From the NCBI RefSeq assembly GCF_008801915.1, contig NZ_VZOV01000025.1, forward strand, positions 1 through 64,000: DNA of 64,000 bases, written 5' to 3'. Positions 22,932-31,590 of this stretch are shown one piece after another. This stretch comes from Cupriavidus gilardii. GTDB lineage: Bacteria; Pseudomonadota; Gammaproteobacteria; Burkholderiales; Burkholderiaceae. The notes beneath the pieces were generated by a model, which ran no database searches, was not told the DNA's origin, and was given only the letters and a program-made list of their open reading frames with translations. How positions within the stretch are numbered: position 1 is the stretch's first letter; the number at the start of each line of letters is the position of its first letter. Position numbers and translations under genes: made by a program.

Positions 22932-23014
22932 GAGTCAGTTCTCCTCTCGGGAATCGTTATTTGGACTGAAGATCAAGCAGAAAATACGGGGCCGGGGCAC
23001 ACGCACCCCGGACC

Positions 23015-24319
23015 TCAATAGCCGAGCCGCGCCGGCAGCCACGTCGCCAGCGGCGGGAACGCCAGCACCAGCAGCATCGCGCCGAACATCGCCAGCAGCA
23101 TCCACACCACCCACGGCACGGTCTCCTCCATCCGCACGCGGGCGATCCGGCAAGATACCATCAGGTTCACCGCGAGCGGCGGCGTGAACTGGCCGAGCGC
23201 GACCTTCAGCGTCAGCACCACGCCGAACCACACCGGGTCCCAGTTGAACGCATTGGCGATCGGCAGCAGCAGCGGCACGAAGATCAGGAAGATCGAGATG
23301 CCGTCGAGGAACATGCCGACCGTGATCAGCAGCAGCACGATCAGCGCCAGCACGCCGTATTCTCCGACGCCCGAATTGGCGATCGCCTGCGCGAGCGGGT
23401 CGATCACGCCCAGCGTCGACAGCGCGTAAGCGAAGATGCCGGCCAGCGCCACCACCAGCAGGATCACCGACGAAGTCTCGGCGGCCTCGCGGAAGATCAC
23501 GTACAGGTCGCGCAGGCCGATCGAGCGGTAGACCACCATGCCGACGAACAGGCCGTAGACCACCGCCACCACCGCGGCCTCGGTCGGCGTGAACCAGCCC
23601 GCGCGCATGCCGCCCAGGATCAGCACCGGGGCGAACAGCCCCCAGGCCGCCTCGCGCAGGCTGCGCCAGAACGGCGGCCGCGGCAGCGAGGCCTCGGCCG
23701 CGCCCATCCGGTGCTTGCGCGCCAGCCAGACCGCCGGCACGATCAGCGCGATGCCGGCCAGCACGCCGGGAATCATGCCCGCGGCGAACAGCGCCGGCAC
23801 CGAGGCGCCGGGCACCAGCACGCTGTAGACGATGAAGGCGACCGACGGCGGAATCAGGATGTCGGTGGCGGCGGCCGCGCCGACCACGGCGGCGCTGAAC
23901 GAGCCCGGATAGCCGGCGCGCGACATCGCGGCGATCATCACGCCGCCGACGGCGGCGGCATTGGCCGGCCCCGAGCCCGAAATCCCGCCCAGGAACATCG
24001 CCACCAGGATCGCCACCAGCGGCAGCATGCCGGGGCCGCGGCCGACCACCGCGATCGCCAGCGTGACGAGCCGCTGCGCGACGCCGGAGCGGTCGAAGAT
24101 CGAGCCAACCAGCACGAACATCGGAATCGCCAGCAGCGGATACTTGGCGAGCCCCGCGTAGAAGTTCTGCGGCACCGCCAGCAGGCCGAACATCTGCGTG
24201 TCCAGATTGGACAGCCCGATCGCGGCGAGGCCACCGAGGCCCAGCGCGACGCCGATCGGCACGCCGAGCAGCATCAGCACGATGAAGACGGCAAACAGCA
24301 CGATGGCGATCAGCGTCAT
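23015..24319 (-). CDS. TRAP transporter large permease (DctM family)
   Basis: 434 residues from ATG 24319, overlapping the dctQ stop as ATGA. About twelve hydrophobic segments throughout, with the family phrase S-G-S-G-P-A-N-A-A-A-V-G and G-W-F-T-P-T-E-A-A-V-V-A-V-V-Y. It is the sodium-coupled transport subunit of the inner membrane. The operon order is Q-M-P, all minus strand. Confidence 0.94.
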   Translation of the reverse strand: MTLIAIVLFAVFIVLMLLGVPIGVALGLGGLAAIGLSNLDTQMFGLLAVPQNFYAGLAKYPLLAIPMFVLVGSIFDRSGVAQRLVTLAIAVVGRGPGMLPLVAILVAMFLGGISGSGPANAAAVGGVMIAAMSRAGYPGSFSAAVVGAAAATDILIPPSVAFIVYSVLVPGASVPALFAAGMIPGVLAGIALIVPAVWLARKHRMGAAEASLPRPPFWRSLREAAWGLFAPVLILGGMRAGWFTPTEAAVVAVVYGLFVGMVVYRSIGLRDLYVIFREAAETSSVILLVVALAGIFAYALSTLGVIDPLAQAIANSGVGEYGVLALIVLLLITVGMFLDGISIFLIFVPLLLPIANAFNWDPVWFGVVLTLKVALGQFTPPLAVNLMVSCRIARVRMEETVPWVVWMLLAMFGAMLLVLAFPPLATWLPARLGY

Positions 24320-24978
24320 GGCTGGCGCTCCCCGCCGTCCTGCCGGCGCTGCGCGTGCAGCGCCTTCAGCGCGCGCAGGTTGCGGCCCGCCAGCGCCAGC
24401 GCGCGCAGCGCGATGCAGGCCGACAGCACCGGCAGCCAGACCGAGTACCACCAGCTGGGCACGCCGATGCCGGGCGAGGTCTCGCCATAGGTGTATTCAT
24501 CCCAGGTGATACGCGCGCCGAGCACCGCCAGCGCGACGAACATGACCGCCACCGCCAGCGCCGACACGACGGCCAGCCGGTGCTGCCGCGCGATGCTGCC
24601 GCGCTCGAAGAAGAATTCGATGCGGATGTGCCGGTCCCGCGCGACCGCGGCGCTGCCGCCGACCAGCGCCAGCACGATCATCAGGAACACCGAGAACTCC
24701 TCGGTCCAGGCGAACGACTCGTCGGTCAGATAGCGCACGACGACGTTGGCGAAGGTGATGACCACCAGCAGCATCATCACGACGATGCCGATCCAGTCTT
24801 CGATGCGGGGGCTGATGCGGAATTCGGCATCCGCTGCCTGGTCCACGGGTTCGGTGATCAACGCCGAATCGACCGCGTGCTGTGGCGCGGCGTCGCGCCG
24901 TGCCTGCTCTTGCTGCTCCATCTCCCCGGCCTCCGGTCCGGTCTGCCGTGCCCTGCGGGACCGCGGCAGCTGCTGCAT
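24316..24978 (-). CDS. TRAP transporter small permease (DctQ family)
   Basis: 220 residues from ATG 24978 (behind AAGG); a shorter start at 24921 and a longer one at 25098 are possible. After a hydrophilic Q/A-rich leader there are four membrane segments (I-G-I-V-V-M-M-L-L-V-V-I, F-L-M-I-V-L-A-L-V-G, A-V-V-S-A-L-A-V-A-V, and the C-terminal one), with the DctQ phrase R-H-I-R-I-E-F-F. It partners DctM. The leader is longer than usual for the family. The 330 bp between this gene and the SDR stop (24979-25308) show no coding signal. Confidence 0.85.
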   Translation of the reverse strand: MQQLPRSRRARQTGPEAGEMEQQEQARRDAAPQHAVDSALITEPVDQAADAEFRISPRIEDWIGIVVMMLLVVITFANVVVRYLTDESFAWTEEFSVFLMIVLALVGGSAAVARDRHIRIEFFFERGSIARQHRLAVVSALAVAVMFVALAVLGARITWDEYTYGETSPGIGVPSWWYSVWLPVLSACIALRALALAGRNLRALKALHAQRRQDGGERQP

Positions 24979-25308
24979 GACGCCTTGGCGGCGTACTTTT
25001 TGCGAATGCGTTCTTTTCTTGCCGACGCCGCCGCCGCGTGGCCGCAGGGCGCGGCTAATTAAAGGCTTACGGAATCGGCACCAGCGAATTATGCCCACAC
25101 TGGCGATGGGCGGACACCTCCAATACCCTAGGCAATGGCAGCGGCATGCAGGTGGCCAGGCGTCGGCGCTGGCGCCCGAGGGGACCGGATAAGCCCCGGG
25201 CTGAATGGCCCGCCCCGCTTCTGGCGGGCGGCAGGCACAGGCGATCGCCGTGGGTCGCGCTCGCCGACTCGCGGATGAAGTCGGTATCGGCGGCGCGCGC
25301 GGCTGGCT

Positions 25309-26094
25309 TTATACCATACCGTCGTCGGCGGTGATCACGGCGCCGTTGATGAACTGCGACTGGTCCGAAGCCAGCAGCAGCAACAGCCCATCGAGATCCT
25401 CGGGCTTGCCTAGCCGCTTGCGCGGCAGCAGCTGGATCAGCTTCTGGCCGGCATCGGTGTCCCAATGATGGTGGTTGATATCGGTGTCGATATAGCCCGG
25501 GCAGATCGCATTGACGTTGATGCCATAGCGGGCCCATTCGAGCGCCATCGCCTTGGTCATGTGGACCACCGCGGCCTTGCTCATGCAGTAGACGCCGATC
25601 TGCGACAGCACCTTCAGGCCCGCCACCGAGGCGATATTGATGATGCGCGACTGCGGCAGCGGCGTGCCGTTGCGCTCGGCGCCCTTGGACCGCGCGATCA
25701 TCCGCTTGGCCACTTCCTGCGCGACAAAGAAGGCGCCGCGGGTATTGGTGTCGAAGACGAAGTCGAAGTCCTCGGCGGTGACATCGGTCAGCCGCTGCGT
25801 GGTCGACACGCCCGAGTTGTTGACGACGATATCGATCGCCCCGGCCTCGGTCTCGGCATGCGCCACCGCGGCGCGAATGCTGTCCGGGTCGGTCACGTCG
25901 AGCCGCACTACGTGCGCGCTGCCGCCATCGGCCTCGATCGCCGCGCGCAGTTCCTTGAGCCGCTCGGCGCGGCGGGAGGCCAGCACGACCTTGGCGCCCG
26001 CGGCCGCCAGCACCTGCGCGAAGCGCATGCCCAGCCCGCTCGACGCGCCGGTCACCATCGCGACCTTGCCTTCCAGATTGATCGACAAACCCAT
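25309..26094 (-). CDS. SDR-family oxidoreductase
   Basis: 261 residues. T-G-A-S-S-G-L-G NAD(P)-binding loop (15-22), N-N-S-G, S-V-A-G and catalytic Y-C-M-S-K. The C-terminal G-A-V-I-T-A-D-D-G-M-V is typical of FabG-like dehydrogenases. It probably acts on a 3-hydroxyacyl or related alcohol. It is divergent from ETF-ubiquinone oxidoreductase across a TetR-type palindrome, hinting at acyl-CoA catabolism. Confidence 0.87.
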   Translation of the reverse strand: MGLSINLEGKVAMVTGASSGLGMRFAQVLAAAGAKVVLASRRAERLKELRAAIEADGGSAHVVRLDVTDPDSIRAAVAHAETEAGAIDIVVNNSGVSTTQRLTDVTAEDFDFVFDTNTRGAFFVAQEVAKRMIARSKGAERNGTPLPQSRIINIASVAGLKVLSQIGVYCMSKAAVVHMTKAMALEWARYGINVNAICPGYIDTDINHHHWDTDAGQKLIQLLPRKRLGKPEDLDGLLLLLASDQSQFINGAVITADDGMV

Positions 26095-26190
26095 ATGGAC
26101 CTCTGCAGTGGAACGCGCGCCGACAGCGCCGGCGATCGCGTTCGATGGCTGCCCTCGTTTGACGGGAACGCGGGCAGTATATTAAAAAAC

Positions 26191-26202
26191 GAACGATCGT
26201 TC
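26191..26202. promoter_or_regulatory. TetR-type operator palindrome
   Basis: GAACGATCGTTC is a perfect 12-bp palindrome in an AT-rich setting (A-run before, A-run after), 97 bp upstream of the SDR start and 310 bp upstream of ETF-QO. Sites of this form are typical for TetR/AcrR regulators of fatty-acid and acyl-CoA genes. No TetR gene lies in the window. The rest of 26095-26511 holds no convincing gene, so ETF-QO would have a long leader. Confidence 0.7.
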
Positions 26203-26511
26203 CAAAAAATTGCTTGCCTGTGGGTGTCGAGTCCCGGACAATGCCGGAGATTCTAAGAACTCGGGCACAAAAAGGAAACAGCGAGGCAGAAGCGGGCGGG
26301 CAAAAAACCGCGCGCCGATCCGTCGCGATCCAGCAGAAGAGCCGACCACAAGCAGCCGGACCGCGCGCCAACCCGCAGCACTCCGCCCCCGCCTGCCGGC
26401 CCGATGCCATCCTTGCCGACCTTGCCGTCGCCCGGTTCCGGCAACACAGGCCACCCCGGATCACCGCTTCCCCCAACACAAGTACGCAGCAACAAAAGAG
26501 GGTTAGAGACA

Positions 26512-28200
26512 ATGGACCAGCAGCAGCTCGTGGAGCAGTTCGGCCCCCGCGAATCCATGGAATACGACGTCGTCATCGTCGGCGGCGGTCCCGCCGGCCT
26601 GGCGACGGCCATCCGCCTGAAACAGCTGGCGCAGGACAATGGCAGCGAAGTCAATGTCTGCGTGCTGGAAAAGGGCTCGGAGCCCGGCGCCCACATCCTG
26701 TCGGGCGCAATCATGGACCCGCGCGCGCTGAACGAACTGCTGCCGAACTGGAAGGAACTGGGCGCGCCGCTGAACCAGCCGGTCACCGAGGACCAGTTCC
26801 TGTTCCTGAACGAGACCGGCTCGCGCGGCACGCCGCCGGCGCTGCTGCCGGAGTGCTTCCATAACGAAGGCAACTACATCGTCAGCCTGTCGAACTTCGT
26901 GCGCTGGCTCGGCCAGCAGGCCGAGGCGCTGGGCGTGGAGATCTTCCCGGGCTTCCCCGCCGCCGAGGTGCTGTACAACGAAGACGGCTCGGTCAAGGGC
27001 GTGGCCACCGGCAACCTGGGCATCGGCAAGGATGGCGAGCCGACCGACAACTTCCAGCTCGGCATGGAGCTGCACGCGAAGTACACGATCTTCGCCGAAG
27101 GCTCGCGCGGCCACCTGGGCAAGCAGCTGATCGAACGTTTCCGCCTCGACGCCGGCAAGGATCCGCAGAGCTACGGCATCGGCCTGAAGGAGCTGTGGGA
27201 GATCGACCCGAGCAAGCACAAGCCCGGCCTGGTGGTCCATACCGCGGGCTGGCCGCTGGACCCGGCCACCTACGGCGGTTCCTTCCTCTATCACATGGAG
27301 GACAACAAGGTCGCGGTGGGCTTTGTCGTCGGGCTGGACTACACCAACCCGTGGCTGTCGCCGTTCGAGGAATTCCAGCGCTTCAAGACCCATCCGCAGA
27401 TCCGCCAGTACTTCGAGGGCGGCAAGCGGATCGGCTACGGCGCACGCGCGATCACCGCCGGCGGCCTGCTGTCGCTGCCCAAGACGATCTTCCCGGGCGG
27501 CGCGCTGGTCGGCTGCGACGCCGGCTATCTGAACGCCTCGCGCATCAAGGGCAGCCACGCCGCGATCAAGACCGGCATGCTGGCCGCCGAGGCCGCCTTC
27601 GAGGCGCTGCAGGCCGGCCGCCAGCACGACGAGCTGACCGCCTACCCGGCTGCGTTCGAGAACAGCTGGCTGTACAAGGAACTGCTGCAGGCCAAGAACT
27701 TCAAGCAGTGGTTCAAGAAGGGCCGCACCACCGCCACGCTGATGACTGGCATCGAGCAATGGCTGCTGCCCAAGCTCGGCATCCGCAACCCGCCGTGGAC
27801 GCTGCACCGCGAGAAGCCGGACCACGTCTACCTGAAGCCGGCCGCCGAATGCCAGCAGATCGTCTATCCGAAGCCGGACGGCAAGCTGACGTTCGATCGC
27901 CTCAGCTCGGTGTTCATCAGCAACACCAACCATGAGGAAAACCAGCCCGCCCACCTGACGCTGAAGGACGCCAGCGTGCCGGTGCAGATCAATCTGGACA
28001 AGTACGCCGGCCCGGAAAGCCGCTATTGCCCGGCGGGCGTCTACGAGTTCGTCGCCGACGAGGAACGCGGCGGGCAGCGCCTGCAGATCAACGCGCAGAA
28101 CTGCGTCCACTGCAAGACCTGCGATATCAAGGACCCGACCCAGAACATCGTCTGGGTGACGCCGGAAGGCGGCGGCGGTCCGAATTACGTGGGGATGTAA
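26512..28200 (+). CDS. Electron transfer flavoprotein-ubiquinone oxidoreductase
   Basis: 562 residues from ATG 26512. FAD-binding G-G-G-P-A-G-L-A-T (about 24-32); ubiquinone-binding and membrane-associated middle region; and a C-terminal ferredoxin-like 4Fe-4S site with C506, C531, C534 and C537. The enzyme passes electrons from acyl-CoA dehydrogenases, via ETF, to ubiquinone at the inner membrane. Length is typical. The ETF alpha and beta genes are not in the window. The promoter region shares the TetR-type operator with the SDR gene. Confidence 0.95.
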   Translation: MDQQQLVEQFGPRESMEYDVVIVGGGPAGLATAIRLKQLAQDNGSEVNVCVLEKGSEPGAHILSGAIMDPRALNELLPNWKELGAPLNQPVTEDQFLFLNETGSRGTPPALLPECFHNEGNYIVSLSNFVRWLGQQAEALGVEIFPGFPAAEVLYNEDGSVKGVATGNLGIGKDGEPTDNFQLGMELHAKYTIFAEGSRGHLGKQLIERFRLDAGKDPQSYGIGLKELWEIDPSKHKPGLVVHTAGWPLDPATYGGSFLYHMEDNKVAVGFVVGLDYTNPWLSPFEEFQRFKTHPQIRQYFEGGKRIGYGARAITAGGLLSLPKTIFPGGALVGCDAGYLNASRIKGSHAAIKTGMLAAEAAFEALQAGRQHDELTAYPAAFENSWLYKELLQAKNFKQWFKKGRTTATLMTGIEQWLLPKLGIRNPPWTLHREKPDHVYLKPAAECQQIVYPKPDGKLTFDRLSSVFISNTNHEENQPAHLTLKDASVPVQINLDKYAGPESRYCPAGVYEFVADEERGGQRLQINAQNCVHCKTCDIKDPTQNIVWVTPEGGGGPNYVGM

Positions 28201-28221
28201 GGCGGCTCACCGCCTTGCTGT

Positions 28222-28355
28222 TCTCCCCTCTCCCAGCGTGGCAGAGGGGTCGGTGGGAGAGCAAGCGGCGTCCGCCATCGCGAACGCCGCCGTTCATCGA
28301 ACGCTGGCCGCCCCTCTCCCCCAGCCCCTCTCCGGCCAGGCGGGAGAGGGGCTGC
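28222..28355. repeat. Palindromic repeat cluster between etfQO and pilZ gene
   Basis: Two related GC-rich inverted repeats lie in the convergent junction. The better one pairs CAGCCCCTCTCC (28322-28333) with GGAGAGGGGCTG (28343-28354), 9-nt loop. The first (28226-28261) is C-C-C-C-T-C-T-C-C-C with an imperfect complement. There is no T-run. Confidence 0.75.
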
Positions 28356-28358
28356 TCT

Positions 28359-29243
28359 CTACACCGGCATGCTCGCCGCGGCCAGCAGCTGCTCGTAGAT
28401 ATAGCAGTGCAATAGCGCCGCTTCCCTTTCCCCCAGCAGATCGAACGCGACGCCGAACGCCGGAAACTCGGCATCGCCGTCGTCGCGCGCCGGATTGCGC
28501 GCCCAGGCGTCGACCGTGATCTCGCTGTCGGTGCCGACGGTGCGCAGCACGAAACGCAGCCGCAGGCGCGTGCCGGGAGCCGGCGCGGGGCCGGCGGTCT
28601 GAACCAGCGCGCCGCCCGCGCCCAGATCCGACAGCACCGCCAGACGCGGCGCGCCGGCCGCGTCGCCGTCCTGAGGCATCAGCTGCGCCGCCAGCCGGGT
28701 CTGCACGCGCGGACTGCTGCGCACCGGCACCTGCTGCACCTCGGTCGGCACCGACAGCACCAGGTAGCGGAACGGACTGCGGCATACCGCGGTCACGGTG
28801 CAGCGGAAGCTGTGGATCGACTGGCCGGTGAAGCCGCGCAGCAGCACCTCCTCGCCCGCCTGGAAGGTGGCATCGTGGCCGCCGAATTGCGGCCAGCTGA
28901 CGAACAGCCCCTGCTCGATAAAGCCGATCAGCCGGCTCGCCGCCGCACGGCCGCCGCCGTCGGGCGCCTGGATCTGCAGCAGCGTGCCGACCTGCAGCCC
29001 GAGCGGGCCCGAGGCCTGCGCCGGCACCGGACCGACACGCACGGCATCGACCGGGGCAGCATCGTCGGCCGGCAGCGGATCGGGCCGGCACACCGAGCCA
29101 TGGCGAAACACCAGCGCCACGTCGCGGCCATCGGCCAGCACCTTGCCGCTGCCGAGCAACAGATTGCCCTGCCCGTCGAGCAGCGACCACGGCAAGGGCT
29201 GGCCGACCGGCAGGTCGTTCGGTGTCAGAGGAATCATCGGCAT
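28359..29243 (-). CDS. PilZ-domain protein, YcgR-like
   Basis: 294 residues from ATG 29243 (M-P-M-I-P-L-T). The N-terminal half resembles the flagellar-brake YcgR N-domain (G-L-Q-V-G-T-L-L-Q-I, L-I-G-F-I-E). The C-terminal PilZ domain carries R-S-S-P-R (RxxxR) and D-L-G-A-G-G in place of the usual D/N-x-S-x-x-G, with serine replaced by glycine. PilZ proteins bind cyclic di-GMP and slow motility or control export. The changed second motif could weaken binding. No flagellar gene is near. Confidence 0.7.
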   Translation of the reverse strand: MPMIPLTPNDLPVGQPLPWSLLDGQGNLLLGSGKVLADGRDVALVFRHGSVCRPDPLPADDAAPVDAVRVGPVPAQASGPLGLQVGTLLQIQAPDGGGRAAASRLIGFIEQGLFVSWPQFGGHDATFQAGEEVLLRGFTGQSIHSFRCTVTAVCRSPFRYLVLSVPTEVQQVPVRSSPRVQTRLAAQLMPQDGDAAGAPRLAVLSDLGAGGALVQTAGPAPAPGTRLRLRFVLRTVGTDSEITVDAWARNPARDDGDAEFPAFGVAFDLLGEREAALLHCYIYEQLLAAASMPV

Positions 29244-29483
29244 CCCAATCTCAATGCCCACCGGCGTGGGCGACAGTGCGGAGGCGGCCGCCGGGCCGCG
29301 GTCCCGCCTTCCCGATTCCACAGCTATCGGCGCCCGGCTCCAAAGGTTTAGCGACACCCTACCTAAGGGGGATAGCGAAGCGCGCGGTGGCGCCGATTGA
29401 CGAAGGGCAAAGGACGAGCGCCACCGACGAGCGCCACCATTTCGCCTTGACGCTGACGCCGAGTCCGGCCAGAATTGCGCAAA

Positions 29484-29496
29484 GCTGTCTGACAGC
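29484..29496. promoter_or_regulatory. Palindrome upstream of the GntR gene
   Basis: GCTGTC-T-GACAGC is a perfect palindrome 85 bp upstream of the GntR start, in the 337-bp divergent region (29244-29580) that otherwise holds no gene. It may be an operator, perhaps for the GntR protein itself. Confidence 0.45.
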
Positions 29497-29580
29497 CTTA
29501 CAGATTTACCTGACAAACCGGCGCGCGATGCCGGCTCGCGACCCTGGCCCTTTCACCTACGACCTGCCTGCGCCATCCCC

Positions 29581-30300
29581 TTGGAACCTCTTAGCCGCCC
29601 CTCTTCCCTGGCTTCGCGCATCGCCGACGCGATCCGCGCCGATATCGGTGCCGGCCGCTTCGTCGCCGGCGCCCGTCTGCCGGCCGAGGCCGCGCTGGCG
29701 GCGGCCTTTGGCGTCAGCCGCCCGATCGTGCGCGAGGCCATCGCGCAACTGAAGGCCGACGGCGTGCTGGTCACGCGCAAGGGCTCTGGGGCCTACGTTT
29801 CCGACACGCCCGGCGGACAGGTCTGGCGGCTGCGCGGCGATGCCGCCGGTGCGGACGGCAACCCGGCCGACGGGCCGACGCTGGCGCACCTGTTCGAACT
29901 GCGCGTGATGGCCGAGACCGCCTGCGCCGAACTGGCCGCGCGCCGCCGTACCGACGCCGATCTTGCCGCGATCGCCGCCGCCCTCGCCGCGATGCGCGAG
30001 CGGCGTGACGACCCGGCCAGCGCCGCGGCGGCCGACGTGGCGTTTCACCAGGCCATCGCGCAGGCGGCGCACAACCCCTGCATGGCGGGGCTGACCGATT
30101 TCGTCGGCCAGCAGCTGCTCGCCGCGCGCCGGCTGGCCTGGGAAAACGCCGCCCGCTATCGCGGCGGGCCGGGCGCGGCCGAGCAGGAGCACGCGGCGCT
30201 GGCCGAGGCGATCGCCGTCGGCGATGCCGGCGCGGCACGGCAGGCGGCGCGCCGGCATCTGGAAGCGGCCGCCGCGCGCATGGGGCTCGAACTGGATTGA
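29581..30300 (+). CDS. GntR/FadR-family regulator
   Basis: 239 residues with TTG as apparent start (29581). Winged helix (about 8-75: R-I-A-D-A-I-R-A-D-I, G-V-S-R-P-I-V-R-E-A-I) and a C-terminal all-helical FCD domain (about 95-230) with the conserved D-x-x-F-H (V-A-F-H-Q) and H (E-H-A-A-L) that bind metal and organic acids. It is followed after 107 bp by the LhgO-like oxidase, its probable target. Ligand unknown. Confidence 0.87.
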   Translation: MEPLSRPSSLASRIADAIRADIGAGRFVAGARLPAEAALAAAFGVSRPIVREAIAQLKADGVLVTRKGSGAYVSDTPGGQVWRLRGDAAGADGNPADGPTLAHLFELRVMAETACAELAARRRTDADLAAIAAALAAMRERRDDPASAAAADVAFHQAIAQAAHNPCMAGLTDFVGQQLLAARRLAWENAARYRGGPGAAEQEHAALAEAIAVGDAGAARQAARRHLEAAAARMGLELD

Positions 30301-30407
30301 TCGACGGGACCGGCAAGCCGGTTCGCGAACGCGGCTCCGGCCGCGCATCGGCTCACGTCGGCCCGCGTCGAATCGGCAAGCAAGACAAGCAAAGCAAGGA
30401 AGCAACG

Positions 30408-31508
30408 ATGGAATCAGTGGATTGCGTGGTAATCGGCGCCGGCGTGGTGGGCCTGGCGGTCGCGCGGGCGCTTGCGCAGCAGGGGCGCGAGGTGGTGATC
30501 CTGGAGGCGGAGAACACCTTCGGCACGATCACCAGCGCGCGCAACAGCGAGGTGATCCACGCGGGCATCTACTACCCGGCCGGCTCGCTGAAGGCCAGGC
30601 TGTGCGTGCGCGGCAAGGCGATGCTGTACGACTATTGCGCCAGCCACCAGATCGCGCACCAGCGTTGCGGCAAGCTGATCGTCGCGACCAGCGCGGCCCA
30701 GGTCGCCACGCTCGAAGGCATCCGGGCAAAGGCGGCCGCCAACGGCGTCGGCGATCTGCGGCTGCTGTCGCGCGAACAGGCGCTGGAACTGGAGCCGAAT
30801 CTGCAGTGCGAGGCGGCGCTGCTGTCGCCGTCGACCGGCATCGTCGACAGCCACGGCGTGATGCTGGCGCTGCTGGGCGATGCCGAACGGGCCGGCGCGA
30901 TGCTGGCGGTCTGTTCGCCGGTGCAGGCCGGCGCCGTCACCGCCGACGGCATCGTGCTCGAAGTTGGCGGCGACACCGCGACCACGCTGCTGGCCCGCAC
31001 CGTCGTCAACGCCGCTGGGCTGACGGCGCCCGCGCTGGCGCGCCGGATCGACGGCATGCCGGCGGCGCATGTCCCGCCACAGTTCTACGCCAAGGGATGC
31101 TATTTCACGCTGGCGGGCCGGGCGCCATTCTCGCGGCTGATCTACCCGGTGCCCGAGGCGGCCGGGCTGGGCGTGCATCTGACGCTGGACCTGGGCGGCC
31201 AGGCCCGTTTCGGCCCGAATGTGCGATGGATCGACGAGATCGAATATGGCGTCGATCCGCACGATGCCGACAGCTTCTATGACGAGGTGCGGCGCTACTG
31301 GCCGGCGCTGGCCGATGACGCCCTGCAGCCCGGCTATGCCGGCATCCGCCCGAAGATCGGCGGCCCGGGCGAGCCTGCCGCGGACTTCCGCATCGACGGC
31401 CCTGCCGTGCACGGCGTGCCGAGGCTGGTCAACCTGTTCGGCATCGAATCGCCGGGACTGACCGCGTCGCTGGCGATTGGGGAAATGGTGGCGGCGATCG
31501 CGGAATAG
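30408..31508 (+). CDS. FAD-dependent oxidoreductase, L-2-hydroxyglutarate oxidase-like
   Basis: 366 residues from ATG 30408, with AAGGA upstream. Rossmann FAD motif G-A-G-V-V-G-L-A (9-16), E-A-E for the ribose, S-E-V-I-H-A-G-I-Y-Y near residue 50, as in LhgO and L2HGDH, and C-terminal G-I-R-P-K-I and G-I-E-S-P-G-L-T. Family members oxidise L-2-hydroxyglutarate or similar hydroxy acids to keto acids, passing electrons to the quinone pool. Adjacent GntR regulator suggests substrate induction. A sarcosine/glycerol oxidase-type activity is less likely. Confidence 0.82.
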   Translation: MESVDCVVIGAGVVGLAVARALAQQGREVVILEAENTFGTITSARNSEVIHAGIYYPAGSLKARLCVRGKAMLYDYCASHQIAHQRCGKLIVATSAAQVATLEGIRAKAAANGVGDLRLLSREQALELEPNLQCEAALLSPSTGIVDSHGVMLALLGDAERAGAMLAVCSPVQAGAVTADGIVLEVGGDTATTLLARTVVNAAGLTAPALARRIDGMPAAHVPPQFYAKGCYFTLAGRAPFSRLIYPVPEAAGLGVHLTLDLGGQARFGPNVRWIDEIEYGVDPHDADSFYDEVRRYWPALADDALQPGYAGIRPKIGGPGEPAADFRIDGPAVHGVPRLVNLFGIESPGLTASLAIGEMVAAIAE

Positions 31509-31534
31509 AAGCGCCGCACACGACAATCGAGCTT

Positions 31535-31569
31535 CCCTCTCCCGCCCCTTTCCCGCATGCGGGAGAGGG
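31535..31569. repeat. GC-rich palindrome between lhgO-like gene and aroC
   Basis: CCCTCTCCCGC (31535-31545) pairs with GCGGGAGAGGG (31559-31569). An inner perfect palindrome TCCCGCATGCGGGA (31551-31564) overlaps the right arm. It is of the same type as 28322-28354 and again sits between convergent genes. Confidence 0.75.
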
Positions 31570-31590
31570 GGAGAAAGCAATCGGGATGAC

